Source of the DNA: Streptomyces griseoaurantiacus
GTDB lineage: Bacteria > Actinomycetota > Actinomycetes > Streptomycetales > Streptomycetaceae
Length of the DNA: 64,000 nt
NCBI GenBank assembly: GCA_014656015.1
Contig: BNBP01000009.1
Span: forward strand, 1 to 64,000
Direction of reading: 5' to 3'
The notes beneath the pieces were generated by a model that saw only the letters and a program-made list of their open reading frames with translations, did no database searches and was not told where the DNA came from. Every line of letters starts with the position of its first letter. Position 1 is the stretch's first letter. This document shows, one piece after another, positions 37,464-44,450 of this stretch. The translations under genes and the position numbers were made by a program.

Positions 37464-38009
37464 TCAGAGGTTGCCGGGGCCCGCCGTTGCCACGGCCTCG
37501 GTCGCCGCCCGCCGCAGCGCACGTTGCGTAAGCCGGCTGTTCTTCCCGCCGGTCAGGCAGGCCACGGCACGTCCCACCCATTCCGGGTCGCCGAGGAGGT
37601 GGGGTTTCCCTTCGTCGACGAGCTGCCGCAGCAGACTCTCCAGCCGGAGGGCATCCACCGCCCGGTACGGGCGCGCGTGCTGGTCGAAGCGCAGCTGGTG
37701 GTCCTCGTACGGGTGGCGAAGCGTCATGTGCATCCAACCTCCGTCACGCCCCGCAACCGTTCCCTTGAGCGTGTACATGCCCCTGCGGTCCGTGTTCCAG
37801 GAGTGCTTGCCCCAGGTGAGCCGGATGCCGGTCATGATCCGTGACCACGGGATCAACCGTCCCTCGGAGTCCGGCTCGCGCTGGTGGAGCCCGTCCGGGC
37901 GGAGCTCCACCCAGTGGGTGTCCGGGCGGGTGGCGTCTCCGACCGCCCAACGCCCGCTGACCAGTTCCAACGGTCCCAGATGTGTACCGTCCGCCTCCAT
38001 GTGGGGCAT
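37464..38009 (-). CDS. Hypothetical protein, unknown function
   Basis: A 181-residue soluble protein I do not recognise. Composition is that of a real Streptomyces protein: balanced charged and aromatic residues, e.g. HTHLGPLELVSGRWAVGDAT-like N-terminus, WSRIMTGIRLTWGKHSWN, GGWMHMTLRHPYEDHQLRFD and a C-terminal helix RLTQRALRRAATEAV. The pattern (an LxSGRW strand, repeated Trp in strands) suggests a beta-rich PH-like domain, but this is only an impression. GGAG lies 11 nt before the ATG; a second ATG is three codons in. It sits just beyond the truncated tRNA site and may be part of an integrated segment. Confidence 0.55.
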   Translation of the reverse strand: MPHMEADGTHLGPLELVSGRWAVGDATRPDTHWVELRPDGLHQREPDSEGRLIPWSRIMTGIRLTWGKHSWNTDRRGMYTLKGTVAGRDGGWMHMTLRHPYEDHQLRFDQHARPYRAVDALRLESLLRQLVDEGKPHLLGDPEWVGRAVACLTGGKNSRLTQRALRRAATEAVATAGPGNL

Positions 38010-38022
38010 TGAATCACGCGCT

Positions 38023-38051
38023 CCGTGACCTGCTCCAGAAGCAGGTCACGG
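38023..38051. terminator. Perfect 12-bp hairpin upstream of the unknown gene
   Basis: CCGTGACCTGCT and AGCAGGTCACGG around a CCAGA loop, just upstream of the start of the minus-strand 181-residue gene. It may be an operator for that gene or a transcription barrier; the position next to a start rather than a stop makes an operator as likely as a terminator. Confidence 0.5.
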
Positions 38052-38269
38052 GCCCTTCGTCGGGTGCCCGGCGGGTCGGGGACGCCGTTCGCTCCTCCCG
38101 GTGCCGTGGGTGGGGCGGCGCGGGGCTGGGCCGCCCCGGTGATCCTCGGGCCGGCGGTGGGGCGTGACTTCTGCGTGTTGCGGGGCACCCGGTTGACTGG
38201 CGCGCGTACGTGAGGCGCCAGGTCATGCCGGCGTGGTCCACGGTTCGCAGTCCTCTTGAGGAGCAGTGC

Positions 38270-39313
38270 ATGTCGCAGATCACCGCCCCCGCGCAGGTCG
38301 ATACGTTTCCTCGGCTGGGCTGGGTCGACGAGCTGCTGTCTCCTGCCCTCCGGGCGGCCCTGGCAGCGCTGCCACCGGACGAGGGCCGGATCGCCGGGTA
38401 CCACAAGGGCTGGTGCGAGGCCGACGGGACACCGACCCTCTCGACGGCCGGCGGGGGCAAGTCCGTCCGCCCGGCGCTGACCCTGCTGTCGGCGATGGCC
38501 GTCGGCGGCAGCGCCGAGAGCGCGGTCCCGGGCGCCGTCGCCGTCGAACTCGTGCACGATTTCACTCTGCTGCACGACGACGTCATCGACGGCGACGACC
38601 TGCGCCGGCACCGCCCCGCCGCCTGGTCCGTGTTCGGCACGCCCGCGGCGGTGCTCACCGGTGACGCCCTCCTGGTGGCGGCGATGCGGGTGCTGACGGA
38701 TACGCAGCAGCAGCGGATGGCCGTCGCCGTGAAGGAACTCGTGGACGCGCTGCTGGAGCTGGTGGAGGGCCAGAGCCGTGACGTCGCCTACGAGAAGGCG
38801 CCCGAGGTCTCGGTCGCGCAGTACCTGGCCATGGCCGAGGGCAAGACGGGTTCCCTGATGGGCTGCGCCGCCGCTCTGGGCGGTGTGCTGGCCGGGGCGG
38901 ACGAGGTGCGGGTGCGCGGGCTGCGGGAGTTCGGCCGCCGGCTCGGGGTGGCGTTCCAGTGCGCGGACGACGTGCTGGGCATCTGGGGGCACACGTCACG
39001 CAGCGGCAAGCCGGTGGGCGGGGACCTGGCCGCGCGGAAGAAGTCCCTGCCGGTGGTGACCGCCCTGGAGAGTGACGGCCCGGCGGCCCGGCGGTTGCGG
39101 ACCCTGTACGACTCCCCGGACGCCCTTGGTGAACAGGACGTCGCCCTGGCGCGCGAACTGGTCGAGGAGGCCGGCGGCCGGGAGGCGGCGGAACGCGAGG
39201 CGGAGCGGCAGCTGTCCGCCGCGTTGCGCGCGCTGTCGCGCGTCCGGCCGACGGCGGAGGCGCACCGGCAACTGCGGGAGATCGCCTGGGCGGTGGCGCG
39301 CCGAGAGGCCTGA
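38270..39313 (+). CDS. Polyprenyl synthetase family protein (second copy)
   Basis: A 347-residue short- or medium-chain prenyl diphosphate synthase. First aspartate-rich motif LLHDDVIDGDDLRRHRPA, basic motif GGGKSVRP instead of the usual GGKRxRP, GKTGSLMG, and second motif QCADDVLGIWGH, where DDxxD becomes DDVLG. It differs clearly from the respiratory paralogue at 6.9 kb and resembles enzymes found with Streptomyces terpenoid genes, so a GGPP/FPP role is likely. No cyclase is next to it. GAGGAG precedes the ATG by 7 nt. It lies in the variable zone after the tRNA-like site. Confidence 0.83.
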   Translation: MSQITAPAQVDTFPRLGWVDELLSPALRAALAALPPDEGRIAGYHKGWCEADGTPTLSTAGGGKSVRPALTLLSAMAVGGSAESAVPGAVAVELVHDFTLLHDDVIDGDDLRRHRPAAWSVFGTPAAVLTGDALLVAAMRVLTDTQQQRMAVAVKELVDALLELVEGQSRDVAYEKAPEVSVAQYLAMAEGKTGSLMGCAAALGGVLAGADEVRVRGLREFGRRLGVAFQCADDVLGIWGHTSRSGKPVGGDLAARKKSLPVVTALESDGPAARRLRTLYDSPDALGEQDVALARELVEEAGGREAAEREAERQLSAALRALSRVRPTAEAHRQLREIAWAVARREA

Positions 39314-39473
39314 GCCCAGGGGCCGCCACCTCCGGAGGGGGCGTTCACCGCGCCCACCGCCGGTGGACACCGGCCGGGCCCGCCTGCGGCCCGCGCCTCA
39401 CATGTGCCCGCACGAGGGGACGGCCGCGGGAAAGCCGCCGTGCCGGATGCGGTCCCGCTCGTACGCTGGACCC

Positions 39474-39686
39474 ATGTCGTCACCTCGCAGGACCTGCCCG
39501 GAGTGCCGTCGGGAGATCGCCGTGGTGGCCGGGCGGTTCGCACGGCACGATCCGCCGGGGGCACGGGCCGCCGGGGAACTCGTCTCGTGCCCCGGCTCCC
39601 GGCGGTCCGTCGGGCCGAACGCCGCCCAGCCCGCCCTGGACGGCTACACCGTCCCGGAGTTCCCCGGGCAGCTGCCCCTCTTCTGA
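39474..39686 (+). CDS. Small conserved Cys-containing protein
   Basis: A 70-residue protein with a zinc-ribbon-like start TCPECRREIAVVAGRFARHD, a second half VSCPGSRR, and an aromatic end DGYTVPEFPGQLPLF. Three cysteines (C8, C11, C39) plus histidine could bind one metal ion. From memory such proteins are conserved in Streptomyces; function unknown. No clear ribosome site; ACGCTGGACCC precedes the ATG. Confidence 0.6.
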   Translation: MSSPRRTCPECRREIAVVAGRFARHDPPGARAAGELVSCPGSRRSVGPNAAQPALDGYTVPEFPGQLPLF

Positions 39687-39701
39687 GGTCTCGTCGCCCC
39701 G

Positions 39702-40358
39702 TCAGTTCCCGGCGACGGCCTTCACCGCGACCGACACCGGGGCCGAACCGCTGATCAGCTCCAGGGTCAGGCCCGCCGTCGCCGGGGTGTCGACGAGTTC
39801 GGCGAGGACCGCCGCCACGTCGTCGCGCGGGACCGGACCGCGGCCCGTCGCCGCCTCCAGACGCACCAGGCCCGTGCCGGCCTCGTCCGTCAACTGGCCG
39901 GGGCGCAGGATCGTCCAGTCCAGGGCCGCGTGGCCGCGCACATACGCGTCGGCCTCGCCCTTGGCCCGCAGGTACACGTCGAAGACCCCGTCCCCGCGGT
40001 GCTCGGGGTCGGCGCCCATCGAGGACACGACGACGTACCGGCGTACGCCCGCGCGCGCGGCCGCGTCCGCGACCAGCACCGCGGCGCCCCGGTCCACCGT
40101 GTCCTTGCGTTCCGTCCCACTGTTCGGGCCGGCGCCCGCCGCGAACACCACCGCGTCCGCGCCCCGCAGCAGCTCCGCGACCTCGTCCTCCGAAGCGGAC
40201 TCCAGGTCGCACACGAGCGGTTCGGCGCCGGCCGCCCGCAGGTCCTCGGCCTGCTCCGCCCGGCGGATGATGCCCGCCACCTCGTCGCCGCGCGCGGCGA
40301 GCAGCCGCTCCAGCCGCAGCGCGATCTGACCATGTCCACCAGCGATGACAATGCGCAT
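39702..40358 (-). CDS. NAD(P)-binding protein of the atypical SDR type
   Basis: A 218-residue single-domain Rossmann protein similar to YwnB/SDR-a5-type reductases. Dinucleotide motif VIAGGHGQIALRLERLLAAR (GGxGxx) at residues 4-23, DAVVFAAGAGPNSG, VVVSSMGADPEHRG and WTILRPGQLTDE. The catalytic Tyr-Lys pair of classical SDRs is not evident, as usual for this group. Substrate unknown. The frame extends upstream; the start is the ATG directly before the Rossmann strand. Confidence 0.82.
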   Translation of the reverse strand: MRIVIAGGHGQIALRLERLLAARGDEVAGIIRRAEQAEDLRAAGAEPLVCDLESASEDEVAELLRGADAVVFAAGAGPNSGTERKDTVDRGAAVLVADAAARAGVRRYVVVSSMGADPEHRGDGVFDVYLRAKGEADAYVRGHAALDWTILRPGQLTDEAGTGLVRLEAATGRGPVPRDDVAAVLAELVDTPATAGLTLELISGSAPVSVAVKAVAGN

Positions 40359-40565
40359 GAGGTAGACGGTACGCCGGGAGCGCCGCTCCCGCCGCGTCAC
40401 ACGGCCACGGGCCCCGGCACCGGGCGCCGCCCCGGCGGAGGAGCCCGACCGGGGCCCGCCCCCACGGCATCCCGGCCCCCGTGACGCTCCGGCCCGTACG
40501 GCATCCCGGCTCCGGTGACGCTCCGCCCCTTCACGGCACCCCGGCCCCCCGTGACGCTCCGCCCC

Positions 40566-41825
40566 TTACGACGCCCCGCCCCGCCCTTGCCTGGGCAGAC
40601 CCAGCGCAGCCGTCGCCGCCGAGTCGCAGTACTCGCGCACCGCGCTGGTCCGCGCCACCACGCGCCCCCGGTGCACCACGACCCTGCTGTACGCGAGCGA
40701 CAGCGCGCCCGCCATGTCCGTGCCGCGCACCGCCAGCAGCTCGGCGGGGAAGCCCGCCTCCACCCGTACCTCCGGCAGCCCCAGCACGGCCCGCGCGGCC
40801 GTGCTCACCGTCCCGTACGCCGTCTCCGGGCGCAGCCCCTGCCGTGAGGCCAGCAGGTAGGCGGCCTCCAGCGGATCGCCCCGGCCGACCGGGTTCGAGG
40901 CGTCCCGCAGCGCCCCGCTGCCCGCCGCGACCCGCACCCCGGCCGCGCGCAGCAGCCGTACCGGAGGGGTGCCGTACCGTCCGGCCGCGCCGCAGCCGCC
41001 CTGCGGCAGGCAGACCACGCCGACGCCTGCCGCCGCGAGCTGGTCGGCCACCCGAGCGGCGGCTTCCTCGGGCAGTCGGCCGAGGCCGCCGCAGGGGCCC
41101 AGCGTCACGCCGGGCCGCAGCCCGCCCGCCATCGCCGCGATCCGGGTGAGCCGCGCCGGGTCGGCGGCGTCGGTGTGCAGGTCGACGGGGAGATCGTGCT
41201 CGGAGGCGACCTCCAGGACCGCCTCCACGTGCCCGGCGGGGTCGGGGTCGGTGTCCGGGCAGCCGCCCACCACGGCGGCGCCCGTCTTCACCGCGTCCCG
41301 CAGCAGGGCGCGTCCGTCCGCGCCGGCCGCTCCGGTCAGGACGCGGGGCATCGCCACCGCCGTCAGCTCGGCCAGCCCGCGCAGGGAGTGACGGGCCCGC
41401 AGCACGGCGGCGAGTGCGTCGAGCCCCTGCATCTCGCCGATCCCGACGTGCGAGCGCAGCGCCGTGGCGCCGTGTCCGAGCTGCAGCAGCGCCGCCTCGG
41501 TGGCCCGGCGCTGGACCTCCTCGGCCTCGCAGGCGGGCGGGCCGTCGGCGGACAGGGCCGTGTCGCCGTGGGCGTGCGGTTCGGCGGGGGCGGGGAGGAG
41601 CAGATAGCCGCCGAGGTCGACGCGGGAGCCGGCCGGCCCGGGCACCAGGCTGCCCGCGGTGCCGACCGCCTCGATCCGCTCGCCGCCCAGCCGTACGTCG
41701 ACCGTGCGGCCGTCGGCGAGCCGTGCTCCGCACAGCAGCAGTCCCGTCGGTCCGACGGCGGACCCGGGGGCCCCCGAGGGGGCCGGGAAGGGGGAGCGGG
41801 GCGGCTGCGGACGGTCGTCGGGCAT
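40566..41825 (-). CDS. Amidohydrolase-fold protein, cytosine deaminase-like
   Basis: A 419-residue protein with a composite beta-domain at both ends (LLLCGARLADGRTVDVRLGG, GRVVARTS) and a TIM-barrel. The HxH motif is PHAHGDTALS and the next ligand region LPVDLHTDAADP resembles the deaminase HCDE strand. Where CodA has SHTTAMH the protein reads LGPCGGLG, and where CodA has GHDDVFDPW it reads GSGALRDASNP. So a metal histidine and the catalytic aspartate appear to be replaced. It may be divergent or inactive. AGGAG lies 5 nt before the ATG; a second ATG upstream lacks one. Confidence 0.72.
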   Translation of the reverse strand: MPDDRPQPPRSPFPAPSGAPGSAVGPTGLLLCGARLADGRTVDVRLGGERIEAVGTAGSLVPGPAGSRVDLGGYLLLPAPAEPHAHGDTALSADGPPACEAEEVQRRATEAALLQLGHGATALRSHVGIGEMQGLDALAAVLRARHSLRGLAELTAVAMPRVLTGAAGADGRALLRDAVKTGAAVVGGCPDTDPDPAGHVEAVLEVASEHDLPVDLHTDAADPARLTRIAAMAGGLRPGVTLGPCGGLGRLPEEAAARVADQLAAAGVGVVCLPQGGCGAAGRYGTPPVRLLRAAGVRVAAGSGALRDASNPVGRGDPLEAAYLLASRQGLRPETAYGTVSTAARAVLGLPEVRVEAGFPAELLAVRGTDMAGALSLAYSRVVVHRGRVVARTSAVREYCDSAATAALGLPRQGRGGAS

Positions 41826-42156
41826 CGCACTCCTGGGATCGGGCGGCACGGGGCGGCGCGGCGGACGGGTGAGACGGATGACGGAAGACGGGGGGAGACC
41901 GAAGTCACGCGGAGTGAGGCCGAGCCTAGGACGGTGGCCGGGCCGCGCCGGGGAGGAGCGAAATAGTCGTACCGGTGTGGTCCCCGGTGCTGGTGAGACG
42001 GCCGGGAGGGCATCGGAGGCGCCGTCGAACCGGCCGGGAGCGGGATGCGACGTGCCCGCGGAACGGGGTGCCGGGCGGGGAGGGAACAGGTCGGGCCCGG
42101 CGGCACGAAACGGATTTGGGCGAACGGCGGGCGACCGTGTAATGTCTTCCTCGCTC
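41826..42156. other. Gap before tRNA-Thr holding its promoter
   Basis: Mostly featureless 330-bp region. Near its end TTGGGC (42116-42121) and TAATGT (42140-42145) with an 18-bp spacer form a good promoter about 11 bp before the tRNA 5' end. No gene is evident. Confidence 0.55.
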
Positions 42157-42229
42157 GCCCCAATAGCTCAGTCGGCAGAGCGTCTCCATGGTAAGGAGAA
42201 GGTCAACGGTTCGATTCCGTTTTGGGGCT
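42157..42229 (+). tRNA. tRNA-Thr (anticodon GGT)
   Basis: Full cloverleaf of 73 nt. The acceptor GCCCCAA pairs with TTGGGGC and the discriminator is T. The D arm is AGCTCAGTCGGCAGAGC, the anticodon loop ATGGTAA (anticodon GGT) lies in a TCTCC/GGAGA stem, and the T loop is TTCGATT. CCA is not encoded. Confidence 0.96.
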
Positions 42230-42276
42230 CTGGTGAGTGAGGTTCCCGTCGCGAGGCGGGCGCCGATCGCACCTGC

Positions 42277-42349
42277 AGCGGTGTAGCTCAGTCGGTAGAG
42301 CAAGCGGCTCATAATCGCTGTGTCACCGGTTCAAGTCCGGTCACCGCTA
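42277..42349 (+). tRNA. tRNA-Met (anticodon CAT)
   Basis: Full cloverleaf of 73 nt. The acceptor AGCGGTG pairs with CACCGCT and the discriminator is A. The anticodon loop is CTCATAA (anticodon CAT) and the T loop TTCAAGT. The fully paired first base pair marks an elongator rather than an initiator. Probably co-transcribed with tRNA-Thr and rpmG. Confidence 0.94.
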
Positions 42350-42438
42350 CTTCAAGTAGCCGATTGCGGGGTCGGTCCTTCGATCGGCTACTCTTTTCTG
42401 CGTTCATTCAAGTCAACCGTTCGTCAAGGAGCACTCAC

Positions 42439-42603
42439 GTGGCTGCCACCGACGTCCGCCCGAAGATCACGCTGGCCTGCGTGGAGTGCAAGGAGCGGAA
42501 CTACATCACCAAGAAGAACCGGCGTAACAACCCGGATCGTCTGGAGATGAAAAAGCACTGCCCGCGTTGCAATGCGCACACCGCGCACCGCGAAACGCGA
42601 TAA
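42439..42603 (+). CDS. rpmG: 50S ribosomal protein L33
   Basis: A 54-residue ribosomal protein. It keeps the four zinc-binding cysteines (CVECKERNY and CPRCNAH), so this is the C+ form. Streptomyces also has a C- paralogue elsewhere that replaces it when zinc is scarce. The start is the GTG preceded by AAGGAG; earlier in-frame codons run through the tRNA-Met gene. It follows the tRNA pair, a conserved actinobacterial arrangement that leads on to the HadAB-like genes. Confidence 0.95.
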   Translation: MAATDVRPKITLACVECKERNYITKKNRRNNPDRLEMKKHCPRCNAHTAHRETR

Positions 42604-42613
42604 CAAGGCTCGT

Positions 42614-42653
42614 ACACGAGGCCGCCCCCGCAGTTCGGGGGGCGGCCTCGTGT
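42614..42653 (+). terminator. Rho-independent terminator after rpmG
   Basis: Perfect 16-bp stem (ACACGAGGCCGCCCCC and complement), 8-nt loop, then CGTTTTG. It closes the tRNA-rpmG unit. Confidence 0.85.
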
Positions 42654-42745
42654 CGTTTTGTACGCTCAGCCCACCGGTCTTCCCGGCTCTTAGCCGGGGA
42701 CCGTTCTCCCCGCTCGTCCAGACATCAGCAGGAGGTGCCGAGCCG

Positions 42746-43201
42746 ATGGCGCTCGACCAGTCCTTCGTGGGGCGGTCCTACCCGCCCACCGACCCCTACG
42801 AGGTGGGCCGGGAGAAGATCCGCGAGTTCGCGGAGGCGGTGGGGGACGCCAACCCGGCGTACTCCGACCCCGAGGCCGCCAAGGCGCTCGGGCACCCCGA
42901 TGTGATCGCCCCGCCGACCTTCGTCTTCGCGATCACCTTCAAGGCCGCGGGCCTGGTCATCGAGGACCCGCAGCTCGGACTGGACTACAGCCGCGTCGTG
43001 CACGGCGACCAGAGGTTCGCCTACACCCGCCCGGTGCGCGCCGGCGACCGGCTCACGGTCACCTCGACCATCGAGGCGGTCAGGTCCATGGCGGGCAACG
43101 ACATCCTGGACGTCCGCGGTGAGGTGCACGACGAGTCGGGCGAGCACGTCGTGACCGCCTGGACCAAGCTCGTGGCCCGCGCGGCCGAAGGGGAGGCGTG
43201 A
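42746..43201 (+). CDS. MaoC-like dehydratase, HadA-type subunit
   Basis: A 151-residue hot-dog-fold protein with the FAS1-like dehydratase N-half signature MALDQSFVGRSYPPTDPYEV, followed by APPTFVFAITFKAAG and VHGDQRFAYTRPVRAGDRLT. In Mycobacterium the HadA/HadB pair dehydrates hydroxyacyl-ACP in mycolate synthesis. In Streptomyces the equivalent pair at this place has an unknown acyl substrate. AGGAGG lies 11 nt before the ATG. Coupled by overlap or near-overlap to the next gene. Confidence 0.87.
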   Translation: MALDQSFVGRSYPPTDPYEVGREKIREFAEAVGDANPAYSDPEAAKALGHPDVIAPPTFVFAITFKAAGLVIEDPQLGLDYSRVVHGDQRFAYTRPVRAGDRLTVTSTIEAVRSMAGNDILDVRGEVHDESGEHVVTAWTKLVARAAEGEA

Positions 43202-43206
43202 GGACG

Positions 43207-43635
43207 ATGACGGCGAAGATCGCGTACGCCGAGGTCGAGGTCGGCACCGAACTGCCCGCGAGGACGTTCCCGGTGAACCGGGCCACGCTGGTCCGGTACG
43301 CCGGCGCCTCCGGCGACTTCAACCCGATCCACTGGAACGAGCGGTTCGCCAAGGAGGTCGGGCTGCCGGACGTCATCGCGCACGGCATGTTCACCATGGC
43401 CTCCGCGATCCGCGTGGTCACCGACTGGGCCGGTGACCCGGGGGCGGTCGTCGAGTACGGCGTCCGCTTCACCAAGCCGGTCGTCGTCCCGGACGACGAC
43501 AAGGGTGCCCTCGTCGAGGTCAGCGCCAAGGTCGCCGCCAAGCTCGAGGACAACACCGTGCGCGTGGACCTGACGGCGACCAGCGCCGGGCAGAAGGTCC
43601 TCGGCATGTCCCGCGCGGTCGTCCGGCTGGCCTGA
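43207..43635 (+). CDS. MaoC-like dehydratase, HadB-type subunit
   Basis: A 142-residue partner of the previous gene. It carries the catalytic hydratase-2 motif: YAGASGDFNPIHWNERFAKE holds the Asp and His, and GLPDVIAHGMFTMA follows. The HadA-type subunit lacks this motif, so the pair should work as a heterodimer. The ATG used has GGAGG at 10 nt; a GTG three codons upstream overlaps the previous stop but is too close to any ribosome site. Confidence 0.88.
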   Translation: MTAKIAYAEVEVGTELPARTFPVNRATLVRYAGASGDFNPIHWNERFAKEVGLPDVIAHGMFTMASAIRVVTDWAGDPGAVVEYGVRFTKPVVVPDDDKGALVEVSAKVAAKLEDNTVRVDLTATSAGQKVLGMSRAVVRLA

Positions 43636-43659
43636 CGGCAGCCCCCGCACGACGCCGGA

Positions 43660-43692
43660 CGGGCCCGCACCCCTCACGGGGGTGCGGGCCCG
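43660..43692 (+). terminator. Terminator after the HadAB-like pair
   Basis: Perfect 14-bp stem (CGGGCCCGCACCCC and complement) with a 5-nt loop. It separates the dehydratase pair from the regulator promoter that follows only 13 bp later. Confidence 0.85.
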
Positions 43693-43705
43693 ACCGTGCA
43701 CTCCC

Positions 43706-43742
43706 TTGACGAAGTTAGTGATTGAGCACTAACTTTCTCGCA
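43706..43742 (+). promoter_or_regulatory. Promoter with TetR operator, leaderless start
   Basis: TTGACG (-35) and TAACTT (-10) with an 18-bp spacer. A perfect inverted repeat AAGTTAGTG-N6-CACTAACTT occupies 43712-43735, the whole spacer and the -10. The regulator ATG lies 7 nt after the -10, at the expected transcription start, with no ribosome site, so the message is probably leaderless. The same operator core occurs before the transporter gene. Confidence 0.8.
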
Positions 43743-44314
43743 TGGTCAGGATGAGCGCGGAAGAGCGGCGCGAGAGCGTCATTCGCGCGGCGACGAGCGA
43801 GTTCGCCCGCGGCGGGTACCACGGCACGTCCACCGACGCGATCGCCAAGCGCGTCGGGGTCTCGCAGCCGTATCTCTTCCGGCTCTTCCCGGACAAGCGG
43901 GCGATCTTCCGGGCGGCGACCGAACGCTGCACGAAGGAGATCATCGAGACGTTCGAGAAGGCGGCCGACGGACTGCGGGGCGAGGAGGCACTGCACTCCA
44001 TGGCCGAGGCCTACACCCAGGTCATCGCCGAGCGTCCGGAGCTGCTGCAGCTGCAGATGCAGATGTACGTCGCCGTGGCCGCCGCCGAGCGGGAGGGCGA
44101 CCACGAGTTCGGCGAGGCCGTGCGGGCCCAGTGGATGCACCTCTGGGACACCGTGCATCTGCCGCTCGGTGCGGACGTCGACGAGACGACGACCTTCCTG
44201 GCGTACGGGATGCTGGTCAACTGCCTGGTCGCCATGGGCTTCCCGCCCGAGCACCGGGTGTGGGAGGGGCTGTACCCCTCGGCGCGGGCCAAGCGCCGCC
44301 TGGGGGAGCGGTAG
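43742..44314 (+). CDS. TetR-family repressor
   Basis: A 190-residue regulator. HTH near residues 10-55: VIRAATSEFARGGYHGTSTD then AIAKRVGVSQPYLFRLFPDK. The rest is the variable ligand-binding helical domain. It sits between two copies of the same inverted repeat, one over its own promoter and one before the following MFS gene, so autoregulation and control of the exporter are very likely. The start is the ATG at the transcription start. Confidence 0.92.
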   Translation: MVRMSAEERRESVIRAATSEFARGGYHGTSTDAIAKRVGVSQPYLFRLFPDKRAIFRAATERCTKEIIETFEKAADGLRGEEALHSMAEAYTQVIAERPELLQLQMQMYVAVAAAEREGDHEFGEAVRAQWMHLWDTVHLPLGADVDETTTFLAYGMLVNCLVAMGFPPEHRVWEGLYPSARAKRRLGER

Positions 44315-44401
44315 GGAAGCGGACGGGGCATGGCCCCGGCGCCGGGCCGCCGGGTGGCGAGGGGCAGGGCTCCGGACCGCCCCGACGTCTGTCCGCAGAA
44401 G

Positions 44402-44419
44402 TTAGTGGTCGATCACTAA
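44402..44419 (+). promoter_or_regulatory. Second TetR operator, before the MFS gene
   Basis: TTAGTG-N6-CACTAA, preceded by AAG, so the left arm AAGTTAGTG is identical to the operator at the repressor promoter and the right arm matches in six bases. It lies 31 bp before the transporter start. Confidence 0.8.
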
Positions 44420-44450
44420 GAAGACATCGAAAGGGATGAGGGGGACCGTC

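Noticed and set aside
37130..37522. Minus-strand frame with a peptide like WRRQDSNLGRRSHTAG
   Set aside because: This is the well-known artefact of translating the antisense of a tRNA T arm and acceptor, not a gene.
37223..39313. A complete SLP1-like integrative element at the tRNA site
   Set aside because: No integrase, excisionase, Rep or Tra gene and no second copy of the tRNA 3' end are found in the window; only the damaged tRNA hints at past integration.
38270..39313. Family 2 encapsulin / terpene cyclase cargo system around the polyprenyl synthase
   Set aside because: No encapsulin shell or terpene cyclase gene is next to it.
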